Positions 1 to 14,320 are shown, counted from the first letter of the stretch. The stretch is 64,000 nt of DNA from Chrysoperla carnea (GCF_905475395.1 NC_058342.1:37999140-38063139); one strand, 5' to 3'. The notes: generated by a model not told the origin, from the sequence alone. A program made the numbers and translations.

Positions 1-674
1 CGTAACGAAGTGTTCTGTATCATAACGAACGTCTTGAAAAATAAATGATGTAACATTGAACATTCGAATTGGAATATAGAATATAGAAGGTATAGAAATG
101 TTTTGGTAGAGTCAGAGTCAGAATGGTAGAATGTTAAAATCTTTATTTGAAAACATTAAAATACGAACATAAAATCTATGCATTGAAGTTATTTATGGCG
201 GTATTTAAATAGTAAGGGTGAAATTAACCCTTAAGAATAATTGTTATGATACTGATACTGTGCTTGTGCAGCTTGACTGTGCTTGTGTGCTTTTACTTGT
301 GCTTTGTACTGATTTTAGTACATAACTCAAACCAATGCAAAGCTCACTCTATTCACTTTATTCTCATTCATTTATCATCGCATCGCATCATTTTAAATAT
401 TACTTATTTTATGTTCAATTTCTTCATCTTAAGATCAAATTATCTCTCTTTATTCAACGTACCCACCGTACGTATCTTTTTGATATCCACCGCAACTGTA
501 ATTCAAACCAGTTCGTCACGCCGGAAATGCGTAATCTAAGCGATGACAGTTGAAAGTACTTACCTATCTATCAAAATAACTTGGAAGTAATATAATAAAA
601 TTACCTTACTAGTCACGGTAAAGATATCCCGTTCTTACTCTAGCGAAGCTGAATATTGAACTCGGCATGCTAAA

Positions 675-812
675 ATGAATGTAAGTAATTCAGACCCTTC
701 GATTTTTCTCGCACGTATGAACTACGACGAACATGAATTTTACTTATTTAAGAAGGATTCCTCACCAGTAATAGAAAAAAATAAATTAGTAGAAAATGAT
801 CCAAATTTTTAG
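675..812 (+). CDS. Small open frame of unknown status
   Basis: A 45-codon frame beginning MNVSNSDPSIFLARMNYDEH, with an unusually protein-like composition (acidic, basic and aromatic residues mixed) for this AT-rich sequence. A stop precedes it closely (657-659). It could be a small gene, a terminal exon fragment or a transposon or viral remnant; nothing identifies it. Confidence 0.15.
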   Translation: MNVSNSDPSIFLARMNYDEHEFYLFKKDSSPVIEKNKLVENDPNF

Positions 813-2439
813 TATGTTGTAGTTAACGATACATATTATTAAATCAAAAAAAAATTTGGGTATCTTATCGATCAATTAAGAGAGTAATTAATTAATTAAA
901 AATACACTAAATAACATAGCATGATATATCATTAGTATACATGTTTCTCCTCCAAATTCCAAGCACTCTTCGAAAACAATTTTCCAATGTAATAAAGACT
1001 TAGTTTTTCTATAAAGATCTTTTTTGTTTCAATTGAATGAGCAAACACACAAAAAGCTACCTTTTTACTTTTAAAGCGTTCATTTAATGTTTGTCAGTTG
1101 TGAATCATAGTGAGGTTTTAATTGAAACTGAAAACTTAGATAGAATTCGATGTTGGTATAAGATGTGTGCCTTTGAAACTAACATTTTTCGTTTGAAGAA
1201 TTTCCTTCGATTAAATTTATTTGTCGAGTTTCAAGCATTAGTCAACTTAAAAAAGGCATCTTGTATATAAATTTTTAGCTTTTAAATGTGAATGCAAATG
1301 AATACTCAATTACATTTTTTTTAAATCAAATGAATGCTCAAACTCCTTAAAATAAAGAGATGAAAGTTGAGACATAAGGTTTAAATAAATCTGTTTTAAT
1401 TCACACTTATAGTATCAAAAATAAATAAAATGCAACAGTAACTTTATAAAATGTTGGCTGATAAATGGGATTTGGACGAAAAGACATCTCGAATTTTTTA
1501 TCTTTGTCGAATACAGAATGGACAGAATGTAATTCGCGATATTCACATATTCTCATATGTGTAGAATGTAGAGATGCGCGCATGCGACATTATTCGTTTT
1601 TGAAATTTTTCGTTTTTTTACGTTGATTTAAAAAGGAAAACAATTCGAGAAATGTGAAAGCATTACATTGGTAGCGTACGCTATCTCTGTTGTATGCTAA
1701 TGTGCATCGCATATGTGGAATGAAAAAAAAGACTAAGGATTTTTCCACATATACCACTCCCGTAAGCACATACCACTGATGCGATGCGAGCGATGCGAAA
1801 GTCCGAACAAAGACCGAACATACGCTTTACATAGTAAAAATTATATACAGTTCTTTTTCTACAACAAACCTCGCTCGAAAAAAATCATACAAAAAGCTTA
1901 TTATGTAACAAGGACAGATATATTGGGTGCGATGTATAAATGAGATGTAGCTCCTTTGTTAAGCATCGCATCGAGCTCCAAAAAACGTTCAAAAAAAAAG
2001 TGAGACGTTGATTCGCTGTAACGAGAGAGGGTCACACTCGCAACGCGCTACTCAAAGGGTTTAGTTTTTATCTGATCGTATGAGGTGCTCTCATATTTTT
2101 CGTTAATTTTCATTTGAATTTTCATTGTATTCTTACGTTCAAATAAAAACATTCAACATAATTAACGGGCCGTATTCTTCATGTAGTTCAGTTCTTTGAA
2201 TCTTAAATAAACTGTGTAAATTTTCACAGAGAATTAAACGGGAAAATGTGTGGAAAATGAAAATTTTTGGTGCTAGTGTTTTAGTGAAATTTTTGTTTGT
2301 TTGTGAAGTTAAATTGGATTGAATCAGAATCTTCAAGATGGCCTAAATGCCAGTAAAAAGTATTTTGGAGTAGTTAGTTTAGTTTAGTTACAGTGTGAAA
2401 TAAGTTAGGGGTGAAGAACAGTGGTTGGGGTTGGTTGGA

Positions 2440-2468
2440 GTAGTTCGGTAGTTCGGTAGTTCGGTAGA
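2440..2468. repeat. Octamer array, TAGTTCGG x 3
   Basis: Three perfect 8-bp units and one diverged unit (TAGATCG), just upstream of the weak plus-strand exon candidate. Confidence 0.85.
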
Positions 2469-2493
2469 TCGTTGAGTCGTCCGTCTGTCTAAC

Positions 2494-2643
2494 ATGAAAA
2501 AGAGCACCAACTTACAAAAATCAATTGTAATATGTGGTTATATCCTTATTCCTCTTTGTGAATTTATTTTCACTGGGGGCTGTGACAAGACACACCCTTA
2601 TTTCACGAGGGGTGCACGGATGCACGCCTTATTTCCTAGGTAA
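2494..2643 (+). CDS. Weak candidate first exon with a signal-like N-terminus
   Basis: An ATG frame of 49 codons: MKKSTNLQKSIVICGYILIP and onward, basic start then a hydrophobic stretch to about residue 28, then a polar segment with Cys and Arg. A possible donor (CCTAG|GTAACG) at 2,639/2,640 would leave it in phase 2, just before the in-frame stop. The 500 bases upstream have raised GC and could be a 5' leader, though they contain other ATGs. No domain is recognised and no downstream plus-strand exon was found, so this may be chance. Confidence 0.22.
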   Translation: MKKSTNLQKSIVICGYILIPLCEFIFTGGCDKTHPYFTRGARMHALFPR

Positions 2644-4619
2644 CGGTCTAGAAGAACCAATGAAAATAACTCTTAAGGTGTTCGTTATGACTAAAACATT
2701 GTGTTTTAAAATGCACGCTGTTAGACATGACCATGTGTTTTATATAGTTTTCCAATTTGAACTTTTCATACATTATTTTATACATAAATGGTATATTAAT
2801 GATTTTTCCATCACATTTTCTCATAGTTATAGTTATGAAAAGGCCACATCGTTTACTTAAACATCCATCGACTTATATAAGAAAACTTTTATATACATAT
2901 AAGTATAAGTATATGTGATATACGTGAACAAAATTTCATTAGTTTTCATATAACTTTTACAGTGATGGATTGCTTTTCTTAACTAACATTTTACCCCATT
3001 AATTAATTTTGACTCGTTAATTTATTTTATAATTACATCTGCAATAACATTTATTTAATTAGTTTTACTTTAGTTTACTAATTTCAAACTTTTACTACTC
3101 ATTTGGTCCACTATCACTATCACACCCCTACCACACAACTCAACCCTTACCCCTTGCCCCTTGCTTACTTTGTTCATCAACTCTACCTGTTCTACCTAGT
3201 CACTCACTCACTCACTCACCCCTACCCTTACCTATTTTTTATTCAATCGGATCAATTAAAAAAACAACCCCTTGTAATACTTTTTAAAATCAACATATTT
3301 TTCAAGAAATCTAATTTATCATTATTTTTATTGGTTTAAGTCTTCACTAAAAATACCATAAATAAACGCTAGATGTCTCTTCTATGAGAAAACATAAATT
3401 GTTGAATGAGAAATTTATAAGGGAAGGTTTTTTGTATTATAGTAATATTTAACCAATAAGGGGTTGTTTATTTTTTATAAGATACCTCCATATACAATGT
3501 AAATCATAAACAAATTATCATTCTTTAGTTTTAATTTTAGTTTCAAAAAGTTAAGAAAACACGTTTTAATGTGATCATCAAGTTTTATTAACTAACAGAC
3601 ATATTTGATTAAATACCTTGTACTGTAGTATGTATCAAAATTTGTCAATCTTTGAACGTATTTTCAATTTCGTAGCGTCATGTTTTTATGAGCAGTTGTA
3701 TCAATACAATGAATAATGAGATTGACATTTTATTTTTCACATTTTCAAGTTTGGTTTTGTAATTAAACAAAATCTTTTTTAAATTAATTTTTTTTTTACT
3801 GGTAAATCTTGCGGTATCGTATAACCTTGAAAAGTAAACAAATACCTAACACTTTAAACGAATAAATAAAAATAAATTAAGTATGAAAATAGTAAGTGAA
3901 CGTAGCGCGGATGCAGAACATTTTTTGACGAGGGCAAAATTTTCTATTTTGAGTGTTTTAATTGGATAATTAATAATGTTATATTTTTTTAATTTTTGAT
4001 TTCGCTGATTAAAGACACATTTTGCTTAGTCGCTGCAGGATATTTTCCTTAGTATATGATTTGGATGAAATCTAAAAAATTACACCCTAATCATAAAATT
4101 GATTCAATTTTCATACTTTTTGGGCTCATATTACTTTAAAAAAAATGATGTGATCCATATCGGAGACGAAACTTTTCTGCGATTTTTGTTTTCAATTTTT
4201 TAAGGTTCAGGTAGGTAGGCTAGGTTTGGTTATATTTGGCTGTCCACGAAGGACACACTTAGTCTATAGAGCCTTTACCGTAGGCTATTTTCAAATGGCC
4301 CAATTTTTTTTTATATTTAGGTTTTGTCTGCAATTAAGATCTGTTAAAAAAAGGAACGGATACGGATCTTTTATTTATAGCGGATGTCCGCGGATAGAGA
4401 TGTATATAGGGATATCCGGCACATCACTAATACATATTTAAACATTTAAAACGTTGTAATTTGTTGAACGGTTACTTTGTTACGTTACGCTCGTATTCGT
4501 ATTCGTGTATACAACAATAACTTTATAATTTGTCTCTTGTGTAGTTTACTAACTATTAATAAGTCCCCCAGGTGGCCAACAAGCCAACAACACAACGTGC
4601 ATCGTCCGCGCACTCTCTT

Positions 4620-4647
4620 CATACCTCATACCTGATACCTCATACAC
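4620..4647. repeat. Heptamer array, CATACCT x 4
   Basis: CATACCT twice, GATACCT, CATACAC in a row. Confidence 0.8.
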
Positions 4648-6280
4648 TCATACACAATATACGAAACTAGTACTCTACAAAACCATTTACTCAAATTTTT
4701 ATACTATCTACACAACATGTCAGTTATAACACTTGCCTATATTTTTATAAAAAATGGATAGTTAACAATTGAACGGTAGAAAAAATTCATAGTTTTGCGT
4801 AAAGTTTTAGTTAAAATTGTCTGGACGTGATAGTCTTGTTCGCTCAAATACAATTAGTTTAATCCCTAGATATTTTTTTAGGAAGTCTTTTATATCGTTT
4901 AACCCAATTTTACATAGGCTTTAATTCTTTTCGTTCAGGAATGTCAAATAGTTCGATGAAAAGATTATATTCTGTTTACTTCTCAAAATATACATATATT
5001 TGGGCATTTTAAATTGTTTTTGTTCTGCTTACCAGTTTGATTAATCAAATAAATTGATTGATTGGTACTGGCATGCAATAAAAACTCGAGATCTGGGAAA
5101 TTGTTAACTTTTTTTCCTTAGAAACATTTTATTCTTGTTTTAGAAACTTTTCCGAGCACGTTTTCATGTTTTCTTTTCCCCATGGGCTATCACAAACTAA
5201 ATAAGCATCGTTAATTGTTGGGATATGATCAACTGAGGTTTCCTCTTGAGGTAGAATTCCCTCCTTATTAATCCTCTGAATTCTTCTTTTTGAATCAGTT
5301 TTGTAAGAAAACCTGTGCTAACCTGATATGGATGATATTTTTCGAATATGTTAGCCAGTTGCATTAAAAATTCTGTGTAGTTTTTTTATTTGTAGAGTTT
5401 ACTTGCATAGTTTTTGTTGCTCCGGTATGCTAACTGCTAGTGACTAGCGTGCTAGCGTGCGCTACGCTAGCCTTTGAATGTTTATTATTTTGATTTACAT
5501 GAAAGCAATGTATTTAATATAAATATAATCTAATTAAAACGTTAATTTATTAATAAGGAAACCAACGTAGTTGTAAAATTTTATATTTAGTTCTTCTCAC
5601 TTTCTCACTCTAGTGGTGTTTTATTGTACTATTATGTACAAGGTACCTACGAATACTTAGAACTGCTACTGAGTGAGTATAAGTAATGTTACTCAACTAT
5701 TCATTATTCACTTTTTAATAAAAATTTATTCTTTTCTTCCCGATAATCGAAATCAAAAATTATTCTTGTTCGATAATAATAAATATAATAATTTATAAAT
5801 AATGTAAACAACTGTTACTTCAATATATTTTATGACTCTAAATGTTGAAATTTGTTTGATATGTTTTTCATATTCGTATGATTTTTCGTTCTCGAAATAG
5901 AATGAAGGTATTTGTAAGGGAGGTAATCTTAATGCACAAAACTTACATTCAAAATCATTTACAACTCTTCAATTCTAGTTTACTTGATTCGTTTCAAAGA
6001 TAAGATACATTTTTTGATTCTAAACTAATCGACCACTGTATTTTTCACATCAAATTCGAGGGGTAGGAGATGGAGTTTTTTAGCGAGCATGGCAATAAGA
6101 AAGTTATTGGTCTCCATGAGTCATATCCTATCTTAAGTAGCGTACTTTTATATTTAAAACAGATAGACGGACATCCATACGTTATGTTAGTTCAGTCTAA
6201 GATGAACTAAAGTTTTATTTATAGAGTAAAAACATATAGAAATAAAAAAAAATACTCGACTACTTTATTGCTACTCACTA

Positions 6281-6303
6281 CTCAGTACTCAGTACTCAGT
6301 ACT
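6281..6303. repeat. Heptamer array, CTCAGTA x 3
   Basis: Three perfect 7-bp units plus two bases, preceded by a diverged unit. Confidence 0.85.
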
Positions 6304-6599
6304 ATAAAAAAATGGCTTCCTGTAAAACTATTATATTTATATATTAAATATTATATTAGTAGAGTGAAATTACGCCTTGTGTATGGATTAAAAGTTCGAG
6401 CAATGAAACTTTGGGGTTTTTCTTTTCACATCAAAATAAGTATTTTTTGAAATTTTTTACTTTCCCGGAGTGGTGCAACATGTTTAAAAAACAAAATGGC
6501 GTCAAAAATGAAATTTTTTTTCAGAAATTTTATCATTTTTATTTTATATTCGCAAAAGGAGACATCGGTGCATATCCAAATTTGGTAGGTTTGTAGTCA

Positions 6600-7440
6600 A
6601 TGTTAAGAACTACTCCTCATATTTTTTTGGTGGGGTTTCGTCCCTTCCCCTTCCAGTTATATATATATGTATACATACATATGGTAAAACAGTTCATTTG
6701 ACTGTAACTTGAAAAATATTCGATTGATTTTAATGAAACTAATATCAATAGTAGGTTTTATTACTTAAAACTTTCGGTTAAAATTTTAGCGAAAACCGTT
6801 AAATAGTTCGGCCAAAATTTCCAATTTAGGGAATTGTTTAAAATGGCTGCCATTTTATGCCATTTTGTCCTACGAGGTTAAATTTTTTTTTAAATTGTAG
6901 CATTTTTTATTATCTTTCGATTTTATAATAAGTGACTTACCCGTAAAATGACTCCTTGATCCATATTTTTGCGAAAAACGGAAAATTTAACACTTTCTGG
7001 AAATAATTGTTTGGGGGGTGTATGGACTGGCTTTGGGGGGTGTTTTTTGCTTTGGCATGAGAAAACTATTTTTAAAAGAGGTCTATATGGTTTAAAGCAA
7101 AATTTTTAAGTTTTAACCCCCGCGCTGTAAGGGGGAAGGGGTGTATGAAATAAATGTATCTTAAAAGATTTTAAAAAGAGGTCAAAATAGTTTAAAATGC
7201 TAAAGTAACCCAAAATTTTAGCTGTTTATATTAATATAGCACTTTTTACAACATCCACCCCTTCCGCTCCCCCTTTCATATTTTTTGCAAATTCAAAATT
7301 TTTAAGATGTATAAAGGGGCTTTGGGGTCGCTGATCTCGAACTTTTGGCCCAAATAAGTACACCCCCTAAAAATATTACAATTGTTTTTGATAATCTATT
7401 GCAAAATTCGAGATCAGCGACACCAAAAACCCCTTTTTGT
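6600..7440. mobile_element. Inverted-repeat transposon remnant with G/C-rich blocks
   Basis: The region alternates AT-rich DNA with GGGG/CCCC blocks unlike the neighbourhood. Near its right end, GGGGTCGCTGATCTCGAA (about 7,324) faces TTCGAGATCAGCGACACC (about 7,407), giving a strong hairpin with stems 7,313-7,345 and 7,403-7,436. The left boundary is uncertain. Confidence 0.5.
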
Positions 7441-7647
7441 TAAAAATGGTATTAAAATTCAAAGAAAGGAAAGGAAAAAGAGTGGTGCTTCAAATTAAAT
7501 TCATTTTGCCTCCAAAGAAAAAGTTAAATGAAAACTTGTGGGCACTCACTCTTAACTTTGGAAAAAAATTATGTGCTTTTTTTATTCTTCTTTAAATAAT
7601 ATTTCTTATATTATAATTAAAGCATATTCTATTTAGGAATATCCGTG

Positions 7648-7850
7648 CGTCATGAGTGCTTATCTACTATATAAAAATAAGTCGGGTTTTCCTTCCTGAC
7701 GCTATAACTACAGAACGCACCAACCGATTTCCACGGTTTTGCATTCGTTGGAAAGGTCTCGGGCTCCGTGAGGTTTATAGCAAAGAAAATTCAGGAAAAA
7801 GTTCAACAGAAAAACGGGATAATATTTTTTCACATACAGCGCAATATTAA
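7648..7850. mobile_element. Helitron-like fragment
   Basis: It begins TCTACTATATAAAAATAAGT and continues through CGGGTTTTCCTTCCTGACGC and CCGATTTCCACGGTTTTGC, a block I recognise as a dispersed insect element of Helitron type. The 64-codon frame across it is not a gene. The 3' end was not identified. Confidence 0.5.
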
Positions 7851-8649
7851 TGGTGGAAACGCATATAAATAATGCATTATATTAGATGTTACTATGTTAT
7901 ATGTATTTATTTGCGCTCCCACCATATTTATTTAGAATCATGAATAGGGAGGTATTTGAATAGGATTGAGGTATTATTTATAATTATTCAAGAGATAGTA
8001 GTAAAGTTTGAGTTTAGCGGGCGAGCTAAGCAGAAGACGGGCTTACGGATTGCCTTAGCGGATGGACTGAGCATAGTATAGCTATTAATGAATTGGATCT
8101 GCAGATAAGTTAAAATTAATAATCGCTTACAATAGTTACAATTAAATGAATTGTAGGTGAAACGAGGTTCCACATCTGAAAATTTGACGTTTTTGAGTAA
8201 TTTTGAACGGAATGGTGATTTGCAATGATATTGATAGATGTTATAATTTGTTTTAGAAGGGTCTGATTATTGAGAACGAACAATAAATAGATAATTTTTT
8301 TATTATGAATCCTAGCCAAAAACATTGTTAGGAATATAAGAAATGTACAATAATGGAGAAATGAAACAAGACAACCAAATGGATTTTTTATTTTCGTAAA
8401 GAAAGATGAAACATCCACTTAAAATAAAAACGTTTGCCATTCCTCCCTCTTAGATACTCATTCCCATACTAATACTCATACTCATACTCGATCGCAATGG
8501 TGTGGTGCTCTCTGGTGGTCGGGTGCCTTGGGTTCTATATTCGCACCAACATTCTTTTCATATACAATCAAAACCGTTTATAACGACATATACCGCTTTT
8601 CATATTCGTTAATTCACAAATAAAAGCAAATTGAGAAAAATAATCTCGT

Positions 8650-8712
8650 TTTCCGAGAAAATTTCTAGAAGGGGGCAGCTACCCCTATCTGCCCCCTATG
8701 GCGACGCGCATG
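8650..8712. repeat. GC-rich transposon terminus
   Basis: GGGGGCAGCTACCCC followed by TGCCCCCTATGGCGACGC is a common end of a dispersed insect element; here only a short piece is left. Confidence 0.4.
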
Positions 8713-11700
8713 GTTTATTAATATCTCATCGATAGAAATTATCTTTCAGTTAATTATAAGTAGCTAATTTTTATTTCAAATAGTTTTGGAGACATTGGAT
8801 TCTATAACTTATAAAACTTTAAAAAACGTAAAAAGTAAATCTCTAAAAATTTGCGCCTCAAACAGTTTGTCCTGTAGCTAAGGCTTCATTTTTAGGTTCT
8901 AAGGAACGTGAATTATGTTTTATCCATTGGATTTATAAACGGAATGTTCACATATGTCATTATATTTGAATTCAATTTGTCGTAAAAAACGATGTCGCTA
9001 TAATCTATTTTGACTGTATTGTATAATGTAATGTGCACTTTTCACTATTTGTTGGAATGATGTGGGTGAACTTTACAATATATATGAATGTATTAGTGAG
9101 AAAATAGAAGAATATAGAAAAAAAAACAAAGAAAAAAAATTATGATTCGCCTCGTTTCTTTATAAAATGGACGCGAATATTCGCTCTAACCAATGTAACG
9201 TTCGTTTAATTGCAAGTAACAATCGATATATCTGTCCTTTTCTGTACAATTTTGTTTCGACGGTTTATTGTCGATGTTCAATCAGTAGCGTTTTCATACT
9301 TAAATATAATAAATACTTCACTTTCATCCATCTTGATTGTAATATTAATCAAAGTTATGAAATTCTTCTCGTACAATGAATGTCGCATTTTATTTTTTAA
9401 GAACACGAAGTCGAATTATCCGAATGTAAAATAGAATCCAATTTGTTGAAAACTCACAGAATCTACTGAAGCTATGAGGAAAATAAAAATTCTTACTAAC
9501 ATTTCCGGAGATATATCGTTTCAATGAACCATAGAACGGAAAGTTATAGTGAGTTTATAATGATATCACACTTTTTTCGATTAATTCAACTTACGCATGT
9601 TACTTGACATCTTTTCAATTATCTACTAGCCGATTTTCAGGTCTTTGCTAGAATTTTTGAACTAAAAATCTACATTTCTTGTACTATTATACACATCAAT
9701 TGTAACGAATGAAATAAAAGTAAGAAAGCCGTCACTGTTTTTATTTAGTCGATATATATATAGTTGAATGTATTCCATTTCCAGTATGATCGAATATATG
9801 ATTACTTTTTCTTCACCGTTTCTTGAGGCTCCACACCCGTCCCTGGTGCCTGCAGTTAGACCACCTAAGAACGTTTTACGTTCACCTAGAACAAGCGGCA
9901 ATAATCGATTCTGATGTTTAAATGACTTGAACTGAAGTATCAAATACTTTCTTTTTTTTACTGCCTTCAAACACCGCCGTCTTGTAAATTACAAGAATCC
10001 ACTTTCCAACATCATTTTCAATCATATTTTTCATTTAAATCATCATTCTCAATTCAATTCAATGAGAATTCTTCGAATTTCATTTCAATTGCAACGAATT
10101 AAATTCTATTTTTAAATTATTTATTTTCTGAAACATAAATATTAAAAAAATACATTTTTTATTTATTAATTATTAACAACTAATTTTTTATAAATTATTT
10201 ATTTAAAATAAAAAATTTAACAATCGTTGTTTTACCATTTTCTAAACAAGTGATCCAAAGCGATCGTCAACAAAAATTAATTTCGGTTTCATAAATTGAA
10301 CTAACCAATCAATTAAATATTATTCTGGTATTTTCAATAAAGAACTCATTGATTTCCACAATGAAAATTTTCTATTTAAGTTTAACAAAGTTAATAATTC
10401 ACAGTTAATCATAGATTTAATTGTTTATTTGATTAAAATTTCAGAAGTTTTAATTCATAACTTTAAATAAACACAATTTGTTCATTTAGTATAGAAATGT
10501 ACATGTTTAGCAATTCTATATTGGTACCATTTAGGAAACTTGATACAATTTTAAAAAATGAAGCGTAAGCCTGTAAAATGTAAGTTTGGTCGCTCACGAA
10601 AATTATAAAAGTAAAAGTGTGTTTGCTTGCATATTACAGTGTCATATTTAGACTCTAAACTACTGAACCGATTTTGATGAAATTTATACAATTTCAATGG
10701 ATATCAAATTAAATTAAGTTTACAAGCAGTACAAACTGCTAACGATACGTCACCAAAAAGGAAAGAAAGTTTTGGCGGCAATATATATATGTGCATACAA
10801 TACACGCTTCGGTGGATTCGATCTTGCTTATTCTCAAGAATATGATGAAACACAGGCATTAAAAAATAAAGGGTTTATATTAAATTTTTTGTTAGGAAAG
10901 CAATAAAAAACGAACTGGTAAGTTGAACAGACAAAAAGAAAGTTACGAACACATTTAAGTTGAAAAAAAAAATGAATACAAGTCCTAATTATCGTATGCT
11001 TGGTAATTATGAACACAATACAGATAAAAAACAGCAGAACTAGAAGGGATGATGATTACAGTACAGGAGGGAGGAGAGCAATGGGAACAGTAGTAGCGTA
11101 GGAGCAAGGGTTGAGGGTGGTTGAGGGTGGTTCTAGATGGTTGTTGTATAGAGAAGAATATACATTTTTTATTTTTAGTATAAAAAGAATTAAAAGCACT
11201 GATAAATATACAATATAGTACTTCTGCCAAAAGAAGATAAAAACTGAGACGCAGTTACAGAAGCAGATATACTTATTGCCACCCTCTAGGCAAGAAAAAA
11301 GGGGTGAATACGAATTAAAACAAAGACTATACTACCATACTACCATACTATACATACATATACAAAATATAGTCAAAGATGTTTACAGCGATATCGACTA
11401 TCATACTTTCCTTATAACTCTCTCATATAGGGCTGACGAACCTTTATGTATCAAACAAGAATACTTTTATTTTGTCCTGTTACAATGATTTTACTGGACA
11501 AAAAGAGGCACATAGACCAAAGGCTTTGAAGCCGAGAGTGAAAACATGAGATCTGAGGCATTCTTTACTTGCTCCCGTGGTATGTTTACTATTTTTGTGC
11601 TCGACGGAGGCGGAAAGCGGCAGCTTCGTTTAGCACAGCAGAACGAAAGTTATCACTTTCCACCTGGAGAGCAGAAAATAATATTTTTGTATTTGAAATG

Positions 11701-12599
11701 TTTAATCAAACATAACGACCATAATAGTAGATGCGTTCAATCACTAATCACTAGTCAGTGTGTGTGTTCAATAAACGATTCACTATAAACGATTTTGACT
11801 GTACAAATGTATAAAGGGTATACAATTCTTAAACAACAAAAAAATAACAAACTTACTATTCCTACTATTCCTATCCATTCCATATCCACTTCATATTCAC
11901 TCTCAATATTATTTTAATATTTTCATTACGAGCTGGAGAAGTTGGAGGAACTACGAGTGCGCCGCCGTTTTTATGAATATTTTTCAATTGCATGAATATT
12001 TTTTTATGTTTAAACTGAATGACTGTAAGGATTCTTAATATTTAATAATAAAACACTTACTGTTGTACTTAAGTGTTGAGAGTCCGAGAACATTCGTATT
12101 CAGGAAAAAAATTCAATAAAGTTGAATGGTTTTTCTTTATATTAGACACACAGACAGACTCCAACTTACTAGCACGGACCATTTGTTTGAAATTTTATTC
12201 AAAATATTTTTTGTCAATTAAAATTTCGACCAAATTTCTACATAGAAAAAAGAACGATTTCATGGTGAAAGAAAATTTTCGTCTTCCTTATAATATTCTT
12301 GAGCCAACAAAACCATCTTTTCTATTTATGTATTTCGAGTACAGTTACCTACCATGCCCCTCTTTCTTTATAAAAACGTCTTTAAGTAGGTGATTAATAA
12401 AAAATTTACTTATTTTAAGTATTGTACAAACCAATTAGTTTAATTATCAGGTGTGAGTGGAAGATTGTATGTAATTTACAATTTGTAAAAATGTATATTT
12501 TTAACTTGACCTTATTAAATTTTCTGTAGATTTACACGGATCATTAATCCAATATTAGTTTATTTTATTAAATTTTTTTTTTTTTAAATATAATAGCCC

Positions 12600-12850
12600 G
12601 GGAGTTGTAAGTTATCAGAAGAAGTTAAAGATAATAAAGATAATTGAACGTAAGAACAAAGAAATTTTATGTTATGTCATAATAATTATCTTGACCAAGC
12701 CGAATGAAGGTAATGAACACACATATTGAGTTGACTGCTAAATCAAGTATGTCTTTTTTAAACTAATATTACAAATAATTCATAAAGTATGGAGTTAAAG
12801 TAGCTTTAATATTTAATTCTTTAAACAATAAAATAAATCTTTGACTTCTT
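12600..12850 (+). repeat. Dispersed repeat family A, 3' part only
   Basis: Contains AGTTGTAAGTTATCAGAAGA, TTGAGTTGACTGCTAAATCA and AGTATGTCTTTTTTAAACTA in family order; the peptide-encoding 5' block is missing. Confidence 0.6.
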
Positions 12851-14320
12851 TAATTAATAGTTGTGTTTTTTTTTATAATAAATTGACTACAAGTCACACT
12901 GAATATTAAAAGAAGTTGACAGCATAACTTTAACAAAATTTTTTGTAGATAAAAAAGTTGGAAGTCTCGTCTAAACGCACCCACTTACGAAATATTATCT
13001 TGATGCTTATCATGTGGAAAAAACTGTTTGGTCTCCCGGACAAAAAACAAATAAGCTTATTTAAATTGATGTTACATTTTATTTAAAATAATTGCAAATA
13101 AAAAACAAATTACGTATAATCGTATACGTATACATATATATATATACATATATAGTGATGCTGCATGCTCCATGCTGCTTACCTTCAGCCTACAGCCTGC
13201 AGGTACAGCCTACAGTTATTATCATATTTGCGTCAAATTATTATCATTACATAATAATCACAATTAACGCCCTTTAAGGAGAAATCAATTTACTTTTTTT
13301 GTATTAAAAAGAAAGTTAGTTTTAGTAGACCGTACCAAAAAGTGTTTTTTTACAAGCTTTTATTTAACAAGCAATGTTTATCCGGATTGAATCATGCAAA
13401 TGAATTTTAAAGCAGTTATCCACAAAAGATTGAACAGAAATTTTGTATACATTTTATATAACGTTAACGTAACGTTTTCAAGACATCGCTTAACTCGAAG
13501 GGTTAAAAGTTTCTTCTAATTTTCAAACAAACGCAATTTTTTTATTTTTCGGGTTAAATTTATCTTATATAATATATTTTATTGAAATGGAATTCTTCCC
13601 TCCCTACGCAGGTAGTACCTACAATTGTAGAAATTCGAACAAGTGTAGTTTTTATTGAGTTGCAATTATCTAGACTCTACTGTAATAACAATAAAATATC
13701 AAAAAGATGTTTTATCAATAGAAAACTAAGTAGAAGTAGAAGTAGAAGGACAAGCTACACGACTACACGACTACACAAACACTCGAACACGTGGAATTAG
13801 CATAAAAAGTGTAATTAAAACGATAAAATACAATTAGTGAAAAATCAATTACAAAAGAAAATACAAAACAACACAACACAAATGAATATAAAAATGAAAA
13901 TCAATCCATTTGAATTCGAACAGAGCGGAGCGGATCGGAGCGAAATAGAACGTTTTCATTCAATAATAGGCGATTCATACGAAAATTTGTGTTTGAAAAT
14001 AATTACAGATTATTTTGTTATTACAATTATTGGGTGACAATTCTTCGAACATAATAAACAATACCCCGAAAATATCCAATCACATGCGCCCATCACCCAT
14101 CACCCATTGACACCCTTAACCCATTTCTTTCCTTTAATGACAATTGCTTCTGTTACGTAGCATGGCGTATCAATTAAACGTATAAACAAGGATAGATAGA
14201 TATGAATTTACACAATTTTAAAAAGTAAAATTGCTTTGTGCGCTTCATTTTTCGATTTCGTGTTTTTTTTCTTAAATATTCATCGTTATTGTATTTGTAT
14301 TTGCTTGGTGGGTTCAATGG

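Larger units (their letters stand above)
1..6599. other. Non-coding AT-rich DNA, no confident gene
   Basis: Apart from the two weak frames at 675 and 2,494 nothing coding is seen. A cluster of GATGCG/CGCATC motifs lies at 1,570-1,970. A C-rich strand with (CACT)n is at 3,100-3,232. A hairpin GCTAGCGT-ACGCTAGC is at 5,451-5,471. Confidence 0.5.

Noticed and set aside
9662..9970. A 102-codon minus-strand frame in a GC-richer stretch
   Set aside because: No domain, no convincing splice pair and no homology that I recognise.
11546..11788. An 80-codon plus-strand frame in a GC-richer stretch
   Set aside because: Composition alone is not enough; no motif or exon borders.
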